This document shows positions 1-6,519 of a DNA stretch of 6,519 nt, piece after piece (the first letter of the stretch is position 1; every line of letters starts with the position of its first letter). The notes under the pieces are model-generated. The model was not told where the DNA came from. It worked only from the letters and a program-made list of their open reading frames with translations, and searched no databases. The translations under genes and the position numbers were made by a program. This DNA is from Pseudomonadota bacterium (GTDB lineage Bacteria; Pseudomonadota; Gammaproteobacteria; Xanthomonadales; Xanthomonadaceae): assembly GCA_023453655.1 (NCBI GenBank), contig JAEXTE010000040.1:1-6519 (forward strand). The letters are read 5' to 3'.

Positions 1-62
1 GCTCGGCCGAGGCGCTGCGGGCGTTCGACGCCGCGGCTCAGGACACGCTGTCGGGCGCCTGA
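1..62 (+). CDS. Possible C-terminal end of a convergent gene (partial)
   Basis: An open frame enters from the left edge and ends at a TGA at 60-62, giving a 19-residue tail ending in AAQDTLSGA. Eighteen of the nineteen codons end in G or C, as expected for a real gene in such a GC-rich genome, but part of this stretch is also constrained by recO on the other strand. No minus-strand start codon lies in 1-37, so recO is not closely followed by another minus-strand gene inside the window. If real, the gene runs tail to tail with recO and overlaps its last codons by 25 bp. The fragment is too short to name a family. It could be a chance open frame. Confidence 0.4.
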   Translation, partial: SAEALRAFDAAAQDTLSGA

Positions 63-793
63 TCGGCCGGGCGCGAGAACCTTCCCAGTTCGCCCGCGAG
101 CTGCCACGACTTCAGCCCACGCGGTCCGAGGTGCTGCGAGAGCACGTCGCGCATGGCGCCGCGCAGGCTGTCGAGGTCGGGCGCATCCGGCCGGCGGTCC
201 CCGGCCAGCGCCAGCAGCGCGCTGCCGGTGGCGTAGCGCGCGCGCGACTCGCCCACTCGCTCGCCCAGCACCCGGCGCGGGCCATGTTCGGCATCGAGGC
301 GATAGCGGGCCGCGGGATCGATCGGTGCGCCGTCGCCGTCGTGCGCCAGGTCGAAACCGAAGCCCAGCGCCTCCAGCAGGTCGCGTTCGAAGCGGCGCAG
401 GTTCCAGGCCAGCGCCGGGGCATCGTGCAGCTGCGCGCGCAGCTGGCCGTACAGCGCATACAGCTCGGGATGCGGATCCTGCCGCGGCGCCAGCCGCAGC
501 AGCAGTTCATTGACGTAGAACACCGCGAGCGCAGCGTGGCCCGGCAGGGGCGGCGGCGCGTCCAGCGCTTCCACCGACACCAGGTTGGCCAGTTCGCCGC
601 GCTGCACCGCCGTCAGCCGCACGTGCTGCAGCGGCTGCAGCGCCGCGAACTGCGCCTGCCTGCGCGGCCCGCGCACGCCGCGCGCCAGCAGACCGAGGCG
701 TCCGTGCGACTGCGTCAGCACGTCGACCAGCAGGCTGGTCTCGCGCCAGGCGCGCGCGTGGAGGATGTAGGCCGGTTCGGCGTCGTAGCGCAC
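38..793 (-). CDS. recO: DNA repair protein RecO
   Basis: RecO is the cytoplasmic recombination mediator of the RecFOR pathway: it binds ssDNA and SSB, anneals complementary strands and, with RecR, helps load RecA at gaps. The 251-residue length is typical. Residues about 8-80 fit the N-terminal OB fold, with the family-like stretches [16 protein letters not shown] (12-27) and [12 protein letters not shown] (34-45). The rest is the helical C-terminal domain, including [10 protein letters not shown] (92-101), [13 protein letters not shown] (132-144) and the late RGLKSW (225-230). There are no cysteines, so the zinc ribbon seen in some Gram-positive and Deinococcus RecO proteins is absent, as in E. 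coli. The start is GTG at 791-793, chosen because the next residues align with the family N-terminus. Only a weak GGGA at 805-808 lies upstream, 24 bp after era, so translation probably depends on coupling to era. The last roughly ten residues are a variable tail. Confidence 0.93.
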   Translation of the reverse strand: MRYDAEPAYILHARAWRETSLLVDVLTQSHGRLGLLARGVRGPRRQAQFAALQPLQHVRLTAVQRGELANLVSVEALDAPPPLPGHAALAVFYVNELLLRLAPRQDPHPELYALYGQLRAQLHDAPALAWNLRRFERDLLEALGFGFDLAHDGDGAPIDPAARYRLDAEHGPRRVLGERVGESRARYATGSALLALAGDRRPDAPDLDSLRGAMRDVLSQHLGPRGLKSWQLAGELGRFSRPADQAPDSVS

Positions 794-817
794 GGAGGCC
801 CGCGTCCCGCGCGGCGC

Positions 818-1747
818 TTATTCGTAGCCGAGGGTGCGCAGCGCGGATTCGTCGTCCGACCAGCCCTCGCGCACGCGCACCCAGGTCTGCAGGAACACCT
901 TGGCGTCGAACAGCTGTTCCATGCGCTCGCGCGCACGCTTGCCGATATCGCGCAGGCGCATCCCGCCCTTGCCGATCACGATCGCCTTCTGCCCCTCGCG
1001 CTCCACCCAGATCACCGCGCCGATGCGGTACATCACCCCCGCCTTCGGCGAGGGCTCCTCGGTGAACGACTCGATCTCGACCGTGGTTGCGTAGGGCAGC
1101 TCGGCGCCGAGCTGGCGCATCAGCTGCTCGCGCAGCAGTTCGCCGGCGAGGAAACGCTGGCTGCGGTCGGTGATCTCGTCCTCGCCGTACAGCGCCGGCT
1201 GCTCGGGCAGCTGCTGCAGCAACGAGGCCACCAGCGACTCCAGGCCGGTGCGCTTGAGCGCAGAGACCGGATGCACGGCGGCGAAGTCGCGCGCTTCGGT
1301 CACCTTCTGCAGGTAGGGCAGCAGGCTGGCCTTGTCGGCGATGCGGTCGACCTGGTTGACCACCAGCACTACCGGCAGGCCGCTGGCGCGCAGGGTGTCG
1401 TAGGCCAGGGTGTCCTCCTCGTCCCAGCGCCCGGCCTCGACCACCAGCGCGGCGGCGTCCACGCCTTCGAGGGCGCCGCGCGCGGCGCGGTTGAGCACGC
1501 GGTTGAGCGCGGACGATGCGAGCTTGCCGCCTTCGCGATGCAGGCCGGGCGTGTCGACCAGGACCAGCTGGCCGCCGGGCACGGTGGCGATGCCCAGCAG
1601 CCGGTGGCGCGTGGTCTGCGGACGGTTGGACACGATGCTGACGTTGGCGCCCACCAGGGCGTTGACCAGGGTGGACTTGCCGACGTTGGGACGGCCGATG
1701 ACGGCGAGATGGCCGGCGCGATGCGCGGCGGGTGGGGTCTGCGACAT
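818..1747 (-). CDS. era: GTPase Era, 16S rRNA-binding ribosome assembly factor
   Basis: Era binds the 3' end of 16S rRNA and assists 30S maturation. The 309-residue protein has the full two-domain layout. The GTPase domain has G1 GRPNVGKS (18-25), the switch I segment NRPQTTRHR (41-49), G3 DTPG (65-68), G4 NQVD (131-134) and G5 SAL (162-164). The C-terminal KH domain carries the RNA-binding loop VIGKGG (257-262) and ends in the conserved [11 protein letters not shown] segment (290-300). The G4 motif is unusual: the family norm is NKxD, and the codon here is CAG (Gln). Residues about 230-237 (EEPSPKAG) look like a small insertion ahead of the KH strands, compared with Xanthomonas Era as I remember it. 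The ATG start has no Shine-Dalgarno sequence, but a -10-like TACAAT ends 7 nt upstream, so the message may be leaderless. era lies 58 bp after rnc and 24 bp before recO. Confidence 0.96.
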   Translation of the reverse strand: MSQTPPAAHRAGHLAVIGRPNVGKSTLVNALVGANVSIVSNRPQTTRHRLLGIATVPGGQLVLVDTPGLHREGGKLASSALNRVLNRAARGALEGVDAAALVVEAGRWDEEDTLAYDTLRASGLPVVLVVNQVDRIADKASLLPYLQKVTEARDFAAVHPVSALKRTGLESLVASLLQQLPEQPALYGEDEITDRSQRFLAGELLREQLMRQLGAELPYATTVEIESFTEEPSPKAGVMYRIGAVIWVEREGQKAIVIGKGGMRLRDIGKRARERMEQLFDAKVFLQTWVRVREGWSDDESALRTLGYE

Positions 1748-1754
1748 GGCGCGG

Positions 1755-1760
1755 ATTGTA
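1755..1760 (-). promoter_or_regulatory. Candidate -10 element of a leaderless era promoter
   Basis: On the minus strand this reads TACAAT, one mismatch from TATAAT, with 7 nt between it and the era ATG. With normal spacing transcription would begin at the A of the ATG or one base before it. No Shine-Dalgarno sequence is visible before era, which fits a leaderless message. No good -35 hexamer is visible about 17 bp upstream; that region is a GC palindrome. In an otherwise GC-dominated stretch this AT-rich hexamer stands out, but one hexamer alone is modest evidence. Confidence 0.45.
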
Positions 1761-1769
1761 GGGGGTTTG

Positions 1770-1783
1770 CCCGCCGGGGCGGG
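1770..1783. repeat. 14-bp GC palindrome in the rnc-era gap
   Basis: Arms CCCGCC (1770-1775) and GGCGGG (1778-1783) are perfectly complementary around a 2-base centre. The centre lies about 30 bp upstream of the presumed era transcription start, so it covers the -35 region. No T-run follows on either strand, so it does not look like an intrinsic terminator. It could be an operator-like site, an mRNA hairpin between rnc and era, or chance in GC-rich DNA. Confidence 0.4.
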
Positions 1784-1805
1784 TGATCGTGCCCCGCAGC
1801 CGGGC

Positions 1806-2483
1806 TCAGGCGCCCGATTCGAGCTGTTCCAGCACCGCCGCCGCGGCCACCTGCTCGGCGGCGCGGCGCGAACCGCCCTCGCCCTCGCCCGCGGCCGGCG
1901 GGTCCGACACCACGCAGCGGACCACGAACACGCGCGCGTGCTCCTCGCCGCTCTCGGACTTCAGTTCGTACTGCGGCAGCGGCTTCTGCCGGCCCTGCAG
2001 CCACTCCTGCAGGCGGGTCTTGGCGTCCTTGCCGACCTTGCTGGCCGGCACCGCCGACACCGCCTGTTCGAACCAGGGCAGGACCACCCGGCGGCAGGCC
2101 TCGAAGCCGGCGTCGAGGTAGATCGCCCCGATCACCGCCTCCAGCGCGTCGGACAGGATCGAGTCGCGCCGGTGGCCGCCCGACTTCATCTCGCCCGGGC
2201 CCAGCGTGAGCCGCTCGCCGATCGCCAGGCGGCGCGCCACCTCGGCCAGCGAGGACTCTCGCACCAGCTCGGCGCGGGCGCGGGTCAGCGAACCCTCGTC
2301 GGCCTTGGGCCAGCGTGCGTACAGCGCCTCGGACACGATCAGGCCCAGCACCGCGTCGCCGAGGAACTCCAGCCGCTCGTTGTGCGGCGCGCCGGCGCTG
2401 CGGTGGGTCAGCGCCTGCCGCAGCAGGGCGGGGTCGGCGAACGCGTGCGCGTCGAAGACCGCGGGCGGATCAGTTGGCGGCAC
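1806..2483 (-). CDS. rnc: Ribonuclease III
   Basis: RNase III is the Mg2+-dependent double-strand endoribonuclease that excises precursor 16S and 23S rRNA and processes or decays structured mRNAs in the cytoplasm. The 225 residues match the usual length. The endonuclease domain (about 10-145) has the signature NERLEFLGD (35-43). The acidic residues E36, E39, D43, E63, D112 and E115 match E. coli E38, E41, D45, E65, D114 and E117 with a constant offset of two, so the active site is intact. A double-stranded RNA-binding domain follows (about 153-223), starting at [11 protein letters not shown], with an Ala-rich final helix. The GTG start at 2481-2483 lies inside the end of the DUF4845 gene, a 14-bp overlap. 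No Shine-Dalgarno sequence is evident, so translational coupling to that gene is likely. No better start lies between this GTG and the conserved domain. Confidence 0.96.
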   Translation of the reverse strand: MPPTDPPAVFDAHAFADPALLRQALTHRSAGAPHNERLEFLGDAVLGLIVSEALYARWPKADEGSLTRARAELVRESSLAEVARRLAIGERLTLGPGEMKSGGHRRDSILSDALEAVIGAIYLDAGFEACRRVVLPWFEQAVSAVPASKVGKDAKTRLQEWLQGRQKPLPQYELKSESGEEHARVFVVRCVVSDPPAAGEGEGGSRRAAEQVAAAAVLEQLESGA

Positions 2484-2856
2484 CGGTACCGGTCAGGTGC
2501 TGGCTGGCGTGGAACCGGCCCACCGCGTCGAGGTTGGCGATCATCGGCTTGCGCACTTCGTACTGGACGTCCATCTGCCAGCCGGCGTCCTTGCGCACGA
2601 TCTTGACGTGTTCCTTCCTGATATTGGACGCGTAGCTGATCTCGAGCCGGCGGAAGAACAGGTCCTGGATCCGGCCCGGCGAGTAGTTGCCCACCCCCGG
2701 CTCGGCCGCCAGGCTCTTGAGCGCCTGCTTGACGCTGTAGTACTCGGAATACATGGGGAACAGCTTGATGCCCATGAACACCAGGAAGCCGACCAGGCCG
2801 GCCACGAAAATGAAGCCCAGCAGCGTGATGCCGCCCTGCCTGCGACGCATACCCAT
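2470..2856 (-). CDS. Small single-pass membrane protein, DUF4845 type
   Basis: This 128-residue protein sits between lepB and rnc, the position commonly occupied by DUF4845-type proteins in gamma- and betaproteobacteria. Its function is unknown. The N-terminus is basic (RRR at 4-6), followed by one hydrophobic segment at about 10-30, then a soluble domain of about 95 residues with [15 protein letters not shown] (32-46) and [13 protein letters not shown] (93-105). Under the positive-inside rule the soluble part should face the periplasm. The start of the hydrophobic segment, GGITLLGF (8-15), resembles the type IV prepilin cleavage and helix region, but the mature-position-5 Glu is replaced by Gly. 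The first ATG (2854-2856) is preferred over the one two codons later because GGGGGA sits 9 nt upstream. The family assignment rests on context, size and topology. The gene end overlaps the rnc start by 14 bp. Confidence 0.82.
   Translation of the reverse strand: MGMRRRQGGITLLGFIFVAGLVGFLVFMGIKLFPMYSEYYSVKQALKSLAAEPGVGNYSPGRIQDLFFRRLEISYASNIRKEHVKIVRKDAGWQMDVQYEVRKPMIANLDAVGRFHASQHLTGTGAAN
2482..2493. repeat. 12-bp perfect palindrome at the rnc start codon
   Basis: ACCGGTACCGGT is self-complementary over all 12 bases and includes the first two bases of the rnc GTG start. It encodes Thr-Gly-Thr-Gly near the end of the DUF4845 protein, so it may simply be two identical codon pairs. As RNA it could pair locally over the rnc initiation site only if the upstream gene is not being translated. 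Confidence 0.35.
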
Positions 2857-2865
2857 GATTTTCGA

Positions 2866-2871
2866 TCCCCC
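2866..2871 (-). promoter_or_regulatory. Ribosome binding site of the DUF4845 gene
   Basis: GGGGGA on the minus strand lies 9 nt before the ATG at 2854-2856 and decides in favour of that ATG over the in-frame ATG six bases later. It is one of the two clear Shine-Dalgarno sequences in the cluster. The surrounding 61-bp lepB-DUF4845 gap (2857-2917) shows no obvious promoter or terminator. Confidence 0.6.
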
Positions 2872-2917
2872 GTTTGCTGCAGATGTGCCGGCCTGCCGAC
2901 AGCCTTCCGCGCCGGCG

Positions 2918-3715
2918 CTACGGAATGCGGCTGCCGATCCGGCCCCAGTCGATCCAGCCCGGCGCGCTGCTGTCGAGGTTCATCCACACCAGGAACGCTT
3001 TTCCGCGCAACTGGCTCTCCGGCAGCGTACCCCAAAACCGGCTGTCGTCGCTGCGGTCGCGGTTGTCGCCCATCACGAAATACTCGCCCTCCGGAACGCG
3101 CCACTCGCCCTCGCCCGGATCGAGCATGCCCGGTCGCCGGGTCTCGAGCACGTGGTGGGTGCGGCCGGGCATGGTCTCGGCGATCAGGCCGGCGCCGGTC
3201 ATGTCGCTGCCCCGGCCGGTGCCCTGGTAGCTCTGCGGCTCGCCGTAGGAGAAGGGTTCGCCGTTCACGTAGACCATGTTGTCGCGATAGGCCACCACGT
3301 CGCCGGGCAGGCCGACCACGCGCTTGATCCAGTCCTGGTCGGGATGGTGCGGCGGGCGGAACACCACCACGTCGCCACGCTGCGGCTCGCCCAGCGCGAT
3401 CACCTTGCGGTTGTTGACCGGCAGGCGGATGCCGTAGCTGAACTTGTTGACCAGGATGAAGGCGCCGATCAGCAGGGTCGGCATCATCGAGCTGGACGGG
3501 ATGCGGAACGGCTCGGCGATGAAGCTGCGCAGCACCAGCACCACGAACAGGACCGGGAAGAAGGCGCGTGCATAGTCGACGACGACCGGCTCCTTCTCCT
3601 CGAGCAGTCCGGCCCGCCGGGCGCGCCGCTTCGCGAAGAACAGCCGGTCGAGCAGCCAGGTGATGCCGGTGGCGAAGGTCAGCACGACCAGCCCGAGCTC
3701 GAACCATTTCATCAT
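2918..3715 (-). CDS. lepB: Signal peptidase I (LepB)
   Basis: LepB is the inner-membrane Ser/Lys protease that removes signal peptides from Sec- and Tat-exported proteins on the periplasmic side. The 265-residue protein has two hydrophobic segments (about 4-22 and 49-67) separated by a basic cytoplasmic loop (KRRARR at 29-34), the E. coli-like topology. Box B is PSSSMMPTLLIG (73-84), with S76 as the nucleophile (E. coli S90). K131 in WIKRVVGLPGD (129-139) is the general base (E. coli K145). Box E is GDNRDRSDDSRFWG (216-229). All catalytic parts are intact. The segment about 157-210 belongs to the variable periplasmic domain of gammaproteobacterial enzymes. The first of two adjacent ATGs is chosen because AAGGA lies 9 nt before it. 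The gene starts 12 bp after lepA and is surely co-transcribed with it. Confidence 0.97.
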   Translation of the reverse strand: MMKWFELGLVVLTFATGITWLLDRLFFAKRRARRAGLLEEKEPVVVDYARAFFPVLFVVLVLRSFIAEPFRIPSSSMMPTLLIGAFILVNKFSYGIRLPVNNRKVIALGEPQRGDVVVFRPPHHPDQDWIKRVVGLPGDVVAYRDNMVYVNGEPFSYGEPQSYQGTGRGSDMTGAGLIAETMPGRTHHVLETRRPGMLDPGEGEWRVPEGEYFVMGDNRDRSDDSRFWGTLPESQLRGKAFLVWMNLDSSAPGWIDWGRIGSRIP

Positions 3716-3724
3716 GTCAGGCCA

Positions 3725-3729
3725 TCCTT
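3725..3729 (-). promoter_or_regulatory. Ribosome binding site of lepB
   Basis: AAGGA on the minus strand overlaps the lepA TAA stop codon (3728-3730) and lies 9 nt before the first lepB ATG (3713-3715). A ribosome ending lepA therefore passes directly over the lepB initiation site, which favours coupled translation of the two genes. Confidence 0.65.
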
Positions 3730-5533
3730 ACTTGTTGTCCACCTGCAGCACCGCCAGGAACGCTTCCTGCGGGATCTCGACCCGGCCCACCTGCTTCATC
3801 CGCTTCTTGCCCTCCTTCTGCTTCTCGAGGAGCTTCTTCTTGCGGCTGATGTCGCCACCGTAGCACTTGGCCAGCACGTTCTTGCGCAGCGCCTTGACCG
3901 TGGTGCGGGCGATGATCTGCGAGCCGATCGCGGCCTGGATCGCCACGTCGAACTGCTGGCGCGGGATCAGGTCCTTCATCTTCTCGGTCAGCTCGCGGCC
4001 GCGGCGGTCGGCATGGCTGCGGTGGACGATGATCGACAGCGCGTCGACCCGGTCGCCGTTGATCAGCGTATCCACGCGCACGAACGGACCGGCCTCGAAG
4101 CGCACGAAGTGGTAGTCGAGCGAGGCGTAGCCACGGCTGACCGACTTGAGCTTGTCGAAGAAGTCGAGCACCACCTCGGCCATCGGCAGCTCGTAGCTGA
4201 TCTGCACCTGGCTGCCCAGGTACTGGATGCCGATCTGGCTGCCGCGCTTGTCCTCGCACAGCTTGATGATGGCGCCGATGTAGGCCTCGGGGGTGAGGAT
4301 GTTGGCGCGGATGATCGGCTCGCGTACTTCCTCGATCTGGTTCACCGGCGGCAGCTTGGCCGGGTTGTCCAGCGGCATGATCTCGCCGTCGGTGCGCAGC
4401 ACCTCGTACACCACCGTGGGCGCGGTGGAGATCAGGTCGAGGTCGTACTCGCGCTCCAGGCGCTCCTGCACGATCTCCATGTGCAGCATGCCGAGGAAGC
4501 CGCAGCGGAAGCCGAAGCCCATCGCCTCGGAGCTCTCGGGCTCGAAGCGCAGCGCGGCGTCGTTGAGCCTCAGCTTTTCCAGCGCTTCGCGTAGGTCCGG
4601 GTAGTCCTCGGCGTTGACCGGGAACAGGCCGGCGAACACGCGCGGCTGCATCTCCTGGAAGCCCGGCAGCGGCGCGGGCGCGGGGTCGCCGGCCAGGGTG
4701 AGCGTGTCGCCCACCGGCGCGCCGTGCACGTCCTTGATCGACGCGGTGATCCAGCCCACCTCGCCGGCCGAGAGCTTGCCGGTGACCTTGCGCTTGGGCG
4801 TGAACACGCCGACGCCGTCCACCTGGTGCGCGCGGCCGGTGGACATCACCAGCAGCTTGTCCCCGGACTTGACCTCGCCCTGCATCACGCGCACCAGCGA
4901 GACCACGCCCAGGTAGTTGTCGAACCAGGAGTCGATGATCAGCGCCTGCAGCTTGTCGGTTTCGCGGCGCCTGGGCGGCGGGATGCGGTGCACGATCGCC
5001 TCGAGCACCTCCTGCACGTTCAGCCCCGTCTTGGCGCTGACCGCCACCGCGTCGGAGGCGTCGATGCCGATCACCGCCTCGATCTCGGCCTTGGCGCGAT
5101 CGATATCGGCGGTGGGCAGGTCGATCTTGTTGAGCACCGGCACCACTTCCAGGCCCTGCTCGACCGCGGTGTAGCAGTTGGCGACCGACTGCGCCTCCAC
5201 GCCCTGCGCGGCATCGACCACCAGCAGCGCGCCCTCGCAGGCGGCCAGCGAGCGGCTGACCTCGTAGCTGAAGTCGACGTGGCCGGGGGTGTCGATGAAG
5301 TTGAGGTGGTAGGTCTCGCCGTTGCGCGCGGTGTAGGGCACCGACACCGACTGCGCCTTGATGGTGATGCCGCGCTCGCGCTCGATCGGGTTGTTGTCGA
5401 GCACCTGCGCTTCCATCTCGCGCTCGGTCAGGCCGCCGCACAGCTGGATGATGCGGTCGGCGAGCGTCGACTTGCCGTGGTCGACGTGGGCGATGATGGA
5501 GAAATTGCGGATCTGCCGCATCGGGTCGGACAT
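3728..5533 (-). CDS. lepA: Elongation factor 4 (LepA), ribosome-associated GTPase
   Basis: LepA/EF4 is a highly conserved translational GTPase that binds ribosomes; back-translocation, initiation and 30S biogenesis roles have been proposed. The 601 residues match the E. coli length (599). The G domain shows G1 AHVDHGKS (15-22), G2 RGITIKAQ (54-61, with T57 as the invariant Thr), G3 DTPGH (81-85), G4 NKID (135-138) and G5 SAK (166-168). EF-G-like domain II, III and V segments follow, including [19 protein letters not shown]. The LepA-specific C-terminal domain is complete, with [20 protein letters not shown] close to the end. The ATG start gives [14 protein letters not shown], matching relatives; a second ATG four codons in is possible. 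No good Shine-Dalgarno sequence precedes either. A promoter candidate lies about 40 bp upstream, so lepA may head its own transcript. Confidence 0.97.
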   Translation of the reverse strand: MSDPMRQIRNFSIIAHVDHGKSTLADRIIQLCGGLTEREMEAQVLDNNPIERERGITIKAQSVSVPYTARNGETYHLNFIDTPGHVDFSYEVSRSLAACEGALLVVDAAQGVEAQSVANCYTAVEQGLEVVPVLNKIDLPTADIDRAKAEIEAVIGIDASDAVAVSAKTGLNVQEVLEAIVHRIPPPRRRETDKLQALIIDSWFDNYLGVVSLVRVMQGEVKSGDKLLVMSTGRAHQVDGVGVFTPKRKVTGKLSAGEVGWITASIKDVHGAPVGDTLTLAGDPAPAPLPGFQEMQPRVFAGLFPVNAEDYPDLREALEKLRLNDAALRFEPESSEAMGFGFRCGFLGMLHMEIVQERLEREYDLDLISTAPTVVYEVLRTDGEIMPLDNPAKLPPVNQIEEVREPIIRANILTPEAYIGAIIKLCEDKRGSQIGIQYLGSQVQISYELPMAEVVLDFFDKLKSVSRGYASLDYHFVRFEAGPFVRVDTLINGDRVDALSIIVHRSHADRRGRELTEKMKDLIPRQQFDVAIQAAIGSQIIARTTVKALRKNVLAKCYGGDISRKKKLLEKQKEGKKRMKQVGRVEIPQEAFLAVLQVDNK

Positions 5534-5571
5534 GGGGGAGCGGCAGCGGGCCAGCGTCGGGACAGCCGGAG

Positions 5572-5580
5572 ATTATCGCA
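5572..5580 (-). promoter_or_regulatory. Candidate extended -10 promoter for lepA
   Basis: On the minus strand this reads TGCGATAAT: a TGn extension followed by GATAAT, one mismatch from TATAAT. The last base lies 38 nt before the lepA ATG, giving a predicted start near 5565 and a leader of about 30 nt. No recognisable -35 hexamer is present at 17 bp, which is tolerable for extended -10 promoters. It is one of the few AT-rich stretches in this gap. Promoters of this cluster's lepA-lepB part from this position would run through lepB, the DUF4845 gene and rnc. Confidence 0.5.
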
Positions 5581-5589
5581 TAGCGCAGC

Positions 5590-5606
5590 TGCCGGCCCGG
5601 CCGGCA
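5590..5606. repeat. 17-bp inverted repeat upstream of the lepA -10
   Basis: TGCCGGCC and GGCCGGCA arms flank a single central base, with all eight pairs complementary. The centre (5598) lies about 33 bp upstream of the predicted lepA start, over the -35 position. It could be a regulator site, an RNA hairpin in any transcript running through from the upstream protease gene, or a by-product of repeated GGCC in GC-rich DNA. Confidence 0.4.
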
Positions 5607-5641
5607 TTCGCCACCGGGGCGGCCCGGCCCTTCCGGCTCGA

Positions 5642-5664
5642 CCGGGCGGACCGTGCCCGCCCGG
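5642..5664 (-). terminator. GC-rich stem-loop after the protease gene (possible terminator)
   Basis: CCGGGCGG (transcript sense) pairs perfectly with CCGCCCGG across a 7-nt loop, beginning 10 nt after the TAA stop at 5675-5677. No U-run follows the stem, so it is not a canonical intrinsic terminator. It could slow polymerase, protect the mRNA 3' end or act with Rho. A weaker hairpin with 5-bp arms (CCGGG and CCCGG) lies a little further downstream, near 5613-5630. Confidence 0.45.
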
Positions 5665-5674
5665 CCCCGGGGGC

Positions 5675-6519
5675 TTACTCGTCTTCGCCCGCGGTGATCG
5701 CCACGAAGCGGCTGCCGCCGCCCTGGCTGCGGACCAGCAGCATCACGGTTTCGCCCGCCTTCACTCCGCGCAGTTCGCGGTCGAGGGCGGCGGGGCTGCC
5801 CACCGGCTTGCGGCCGACCCGCAGCACCACGTCGCCCGGCGACAGGCCGGCCGAGCGCGCGGCACCCTCGACGCGCACGATGCGCACGCCCTCGCCCGCC
5901 TCCAGGCCGAGCTGGCGGCGCTGGGCATCGGTGAGCTCCTGGGCGACCAGACCCAGCGCATTGGCCTGGCTGGCCGGCGTGGGCGCCTCGCCCGGACGCG
6001 ACGGCGCGTTCGACACGGCCTCCTCGTCGAGCTGGGCCAGGGTGACGTCGAAGGTCCGCTCGCGGCCCTCCCGGAACACCACGATCTTCATCTTCGTGCC
6101 CGGCACCTTGTTGCCCACGATCGGCGGCAGGTCGCCCGGCTGGCGGATCGTCACGCCGTCGGCGCTGCGGATCACGTCGCCCGGCTCGATGCCGACCTTG
6201 TCGGCGGGGCTGCCCGGCACCACCTCGCTCACCAGCGCGCCCAGCGTGTCCGGCAGGCCGAAGCCGCGCGCCTGCTCGGAGGTGATGCCGCTGGCCTGGA
6301 ACTGTACGCCCAGCTGTCCGCGCTGCACGCGGCCGGTCTTCTTGAGCTGGTCCACCACGTTCATCGCCACGTCGATCGGAATCGCGAAGGCGACGCCCAT
6401 GTAGCCGCCGGAGTTGCTGAAGATCTGCGAGTTGATGCCGATCACCTCGCCGCGCGTGTTGAGCAGCGGGCCGCCGGAGTTGCCCTGGTTGATGGCGACG
6501 TCGGTCTGGATGAAGGGCA
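5675..6519 (-). CDS. mucD: Periplasmic HtrA-family serine protease (MucD/DegP/DegQ type), C-terminal part
   Basis: The 5' end lies beyond the right edge; 280 C-terminal residues are visible, counted from the edge. The chain enters in the protease domain at PFIQTDVAINQGNSGGPL, with catalytic Ser at residue 14 (codon 6476-6478). The His and Asp of the triad are outside the window. PDZ1 spans about 66-163, starting with the ligand loop RGQLGVQF. A Pro/Ala/Ser-rich linker follows (about 166-184), then PDZ2 at about 185-277, starting NALGLVAQ. HtrA proteases degrade or refold misfolded envelope proteins in the periplasm; MucD of Pseudomonas also restrains the sigma-E-type envelope stress response. 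Position directly upstream of lepA is typical, often after rpoE and anti-sigma genes. DegQ/DegP naming would be equally valid. A GTG at 6443-6445 is internal, not a start. A stem-loop follows the stop codon. Confidence 0.95.
   Translation of the reverse strand, partial: PFIQTDVAINQGNSGGPLLNTRGEVIGINSQIFSNSGGYMGVAFAIPIDVAMNVVDQLKKTGRVQRGQLGVQFQASGITSEQARGFGLPDTLGALVSEVVPGSPADKVGIEPGDVIRSADGVTIRQPGDLPPIVGNKVPGTKMKIVVFREGRERTFDVTLAQLDEEAVSNAPSRPGEAPTPASQANALGLVAQELTDAQRRQLGLEAGEGVRIVRVEGAARSAGLSPGDVVLRVGRKPVGSPAALDRELRGVKAGETVMLLVRSQGGGSRFVAITAGEDE

Noticed and set aside
131..1786. Long plus-strand open frame (551 codons) antisense to recO and era.
   Set aside because: It is opposite two clearly identified genes. 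Its product is a low-complexity mix of Arg, Ala, Gln, His and Gly with no recognisable domain, as expected from the antisense frame of GC-rich codons.
2753..4594. Plus-strand open frame of 613 codons antisense to lepB and the 3' half of lepA.
   Set aside because: Lack of stops follows from the high GC content and codon bias of lepA and lepB. The translation is His/Leu/Ala/Asp-rich and repetitive and matches no family I know.
3717..5441. Long minus-strand open frame in a second frame of lepA.
   Set aside because: It is the out-of-frame shadow of lepA, whose correct frame carries every EF4 motif. The product is Arg/Gly/Ala-rich low complexity.
6443..6445. GTG as a start codon of a shorter protease gene.
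   Set aside because: The frame stays open to the window edge and encodes the catalytic GNSGGPL motif upstream of this GTG, so it is an internal Val codon.
5675..6519. A stand-alone PDZ protein rather than a protease.
   Set aside because: The visible N-terminal part contains the HtrA active-site Ser motif in frame with both PDZ domains, so this is the end of a full protease.
1..6519. A novel defence, mobile or biosynthetic system in this window.
   Set aside because: Every substantial gene belongs to the known mucD-lepA-lepB-DUF4845-rnc-era-recO cluster. There are no direct repeats, transposase fragments, tRNA or attachment-like sites, and base composition looks even throughout.

Overview
This window is a GC-rich stretch (roughly two thirds G+C or more by eye) carrying a conserved gammaproteobacterial housekeeping cluster, read entirely on the minus strand. 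In transcription order it is: mucD/degP-type protease (3' part only), lepA, lepB, a small DUF4845-type membrane protein, rnc, era and recO. The gene order and the protein sequences (LepA, Era and RecO in particular) fit the family Xanthomonadaceae/Lysobacteraceae (Xanthomonas, Lysobacter, Luteimonas, Pseudoxanthomonas and relatives). This assignment is from memory of the families, not from a search.

Layout from the right edge: positions 5675-6519 hold the C-terminal 280 residues of a periplasmic HtrA-family serine protease, with the catalytic Ser motif and two PDZ domains. The 141-bp gap 5534-5674 contains a strong GC stem-loop just after the protease stop and an extended -10 promoter candidate for lepA. 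lepA, lepB, the DUF4845 gene and rnc follow with short gaps or overlaps (12 bp, 61 bp, 14-bp overlap). A 58-bp gap before era contains a -10-like hexamer placed so that transcription would start at or next to the A of the era ATG, so a leaderless era mRNA is possible. recO follows era by 24 bp. At the left edge recO overlaps, tail to tail, the last codons of a possible plus-strand gene.

The genes link envelope protein quality control (MucD), protein export (LepB signal peptidase), translation and ribosome maturation (LepA/EF4, RNase III, Era) and recombinational repair (RecO). I see no mobile element, CRISPR, tRNA, rRNA or unfamiliar multi-gene system. The most notable departures from the textbook are a Gln in the G4 motif of Era (NQVD instead of NKxD), the possible leaderless era promoter, palindromes near two candidate promoters, and a prepilin-like N-terminus on the DUF4845 protein.
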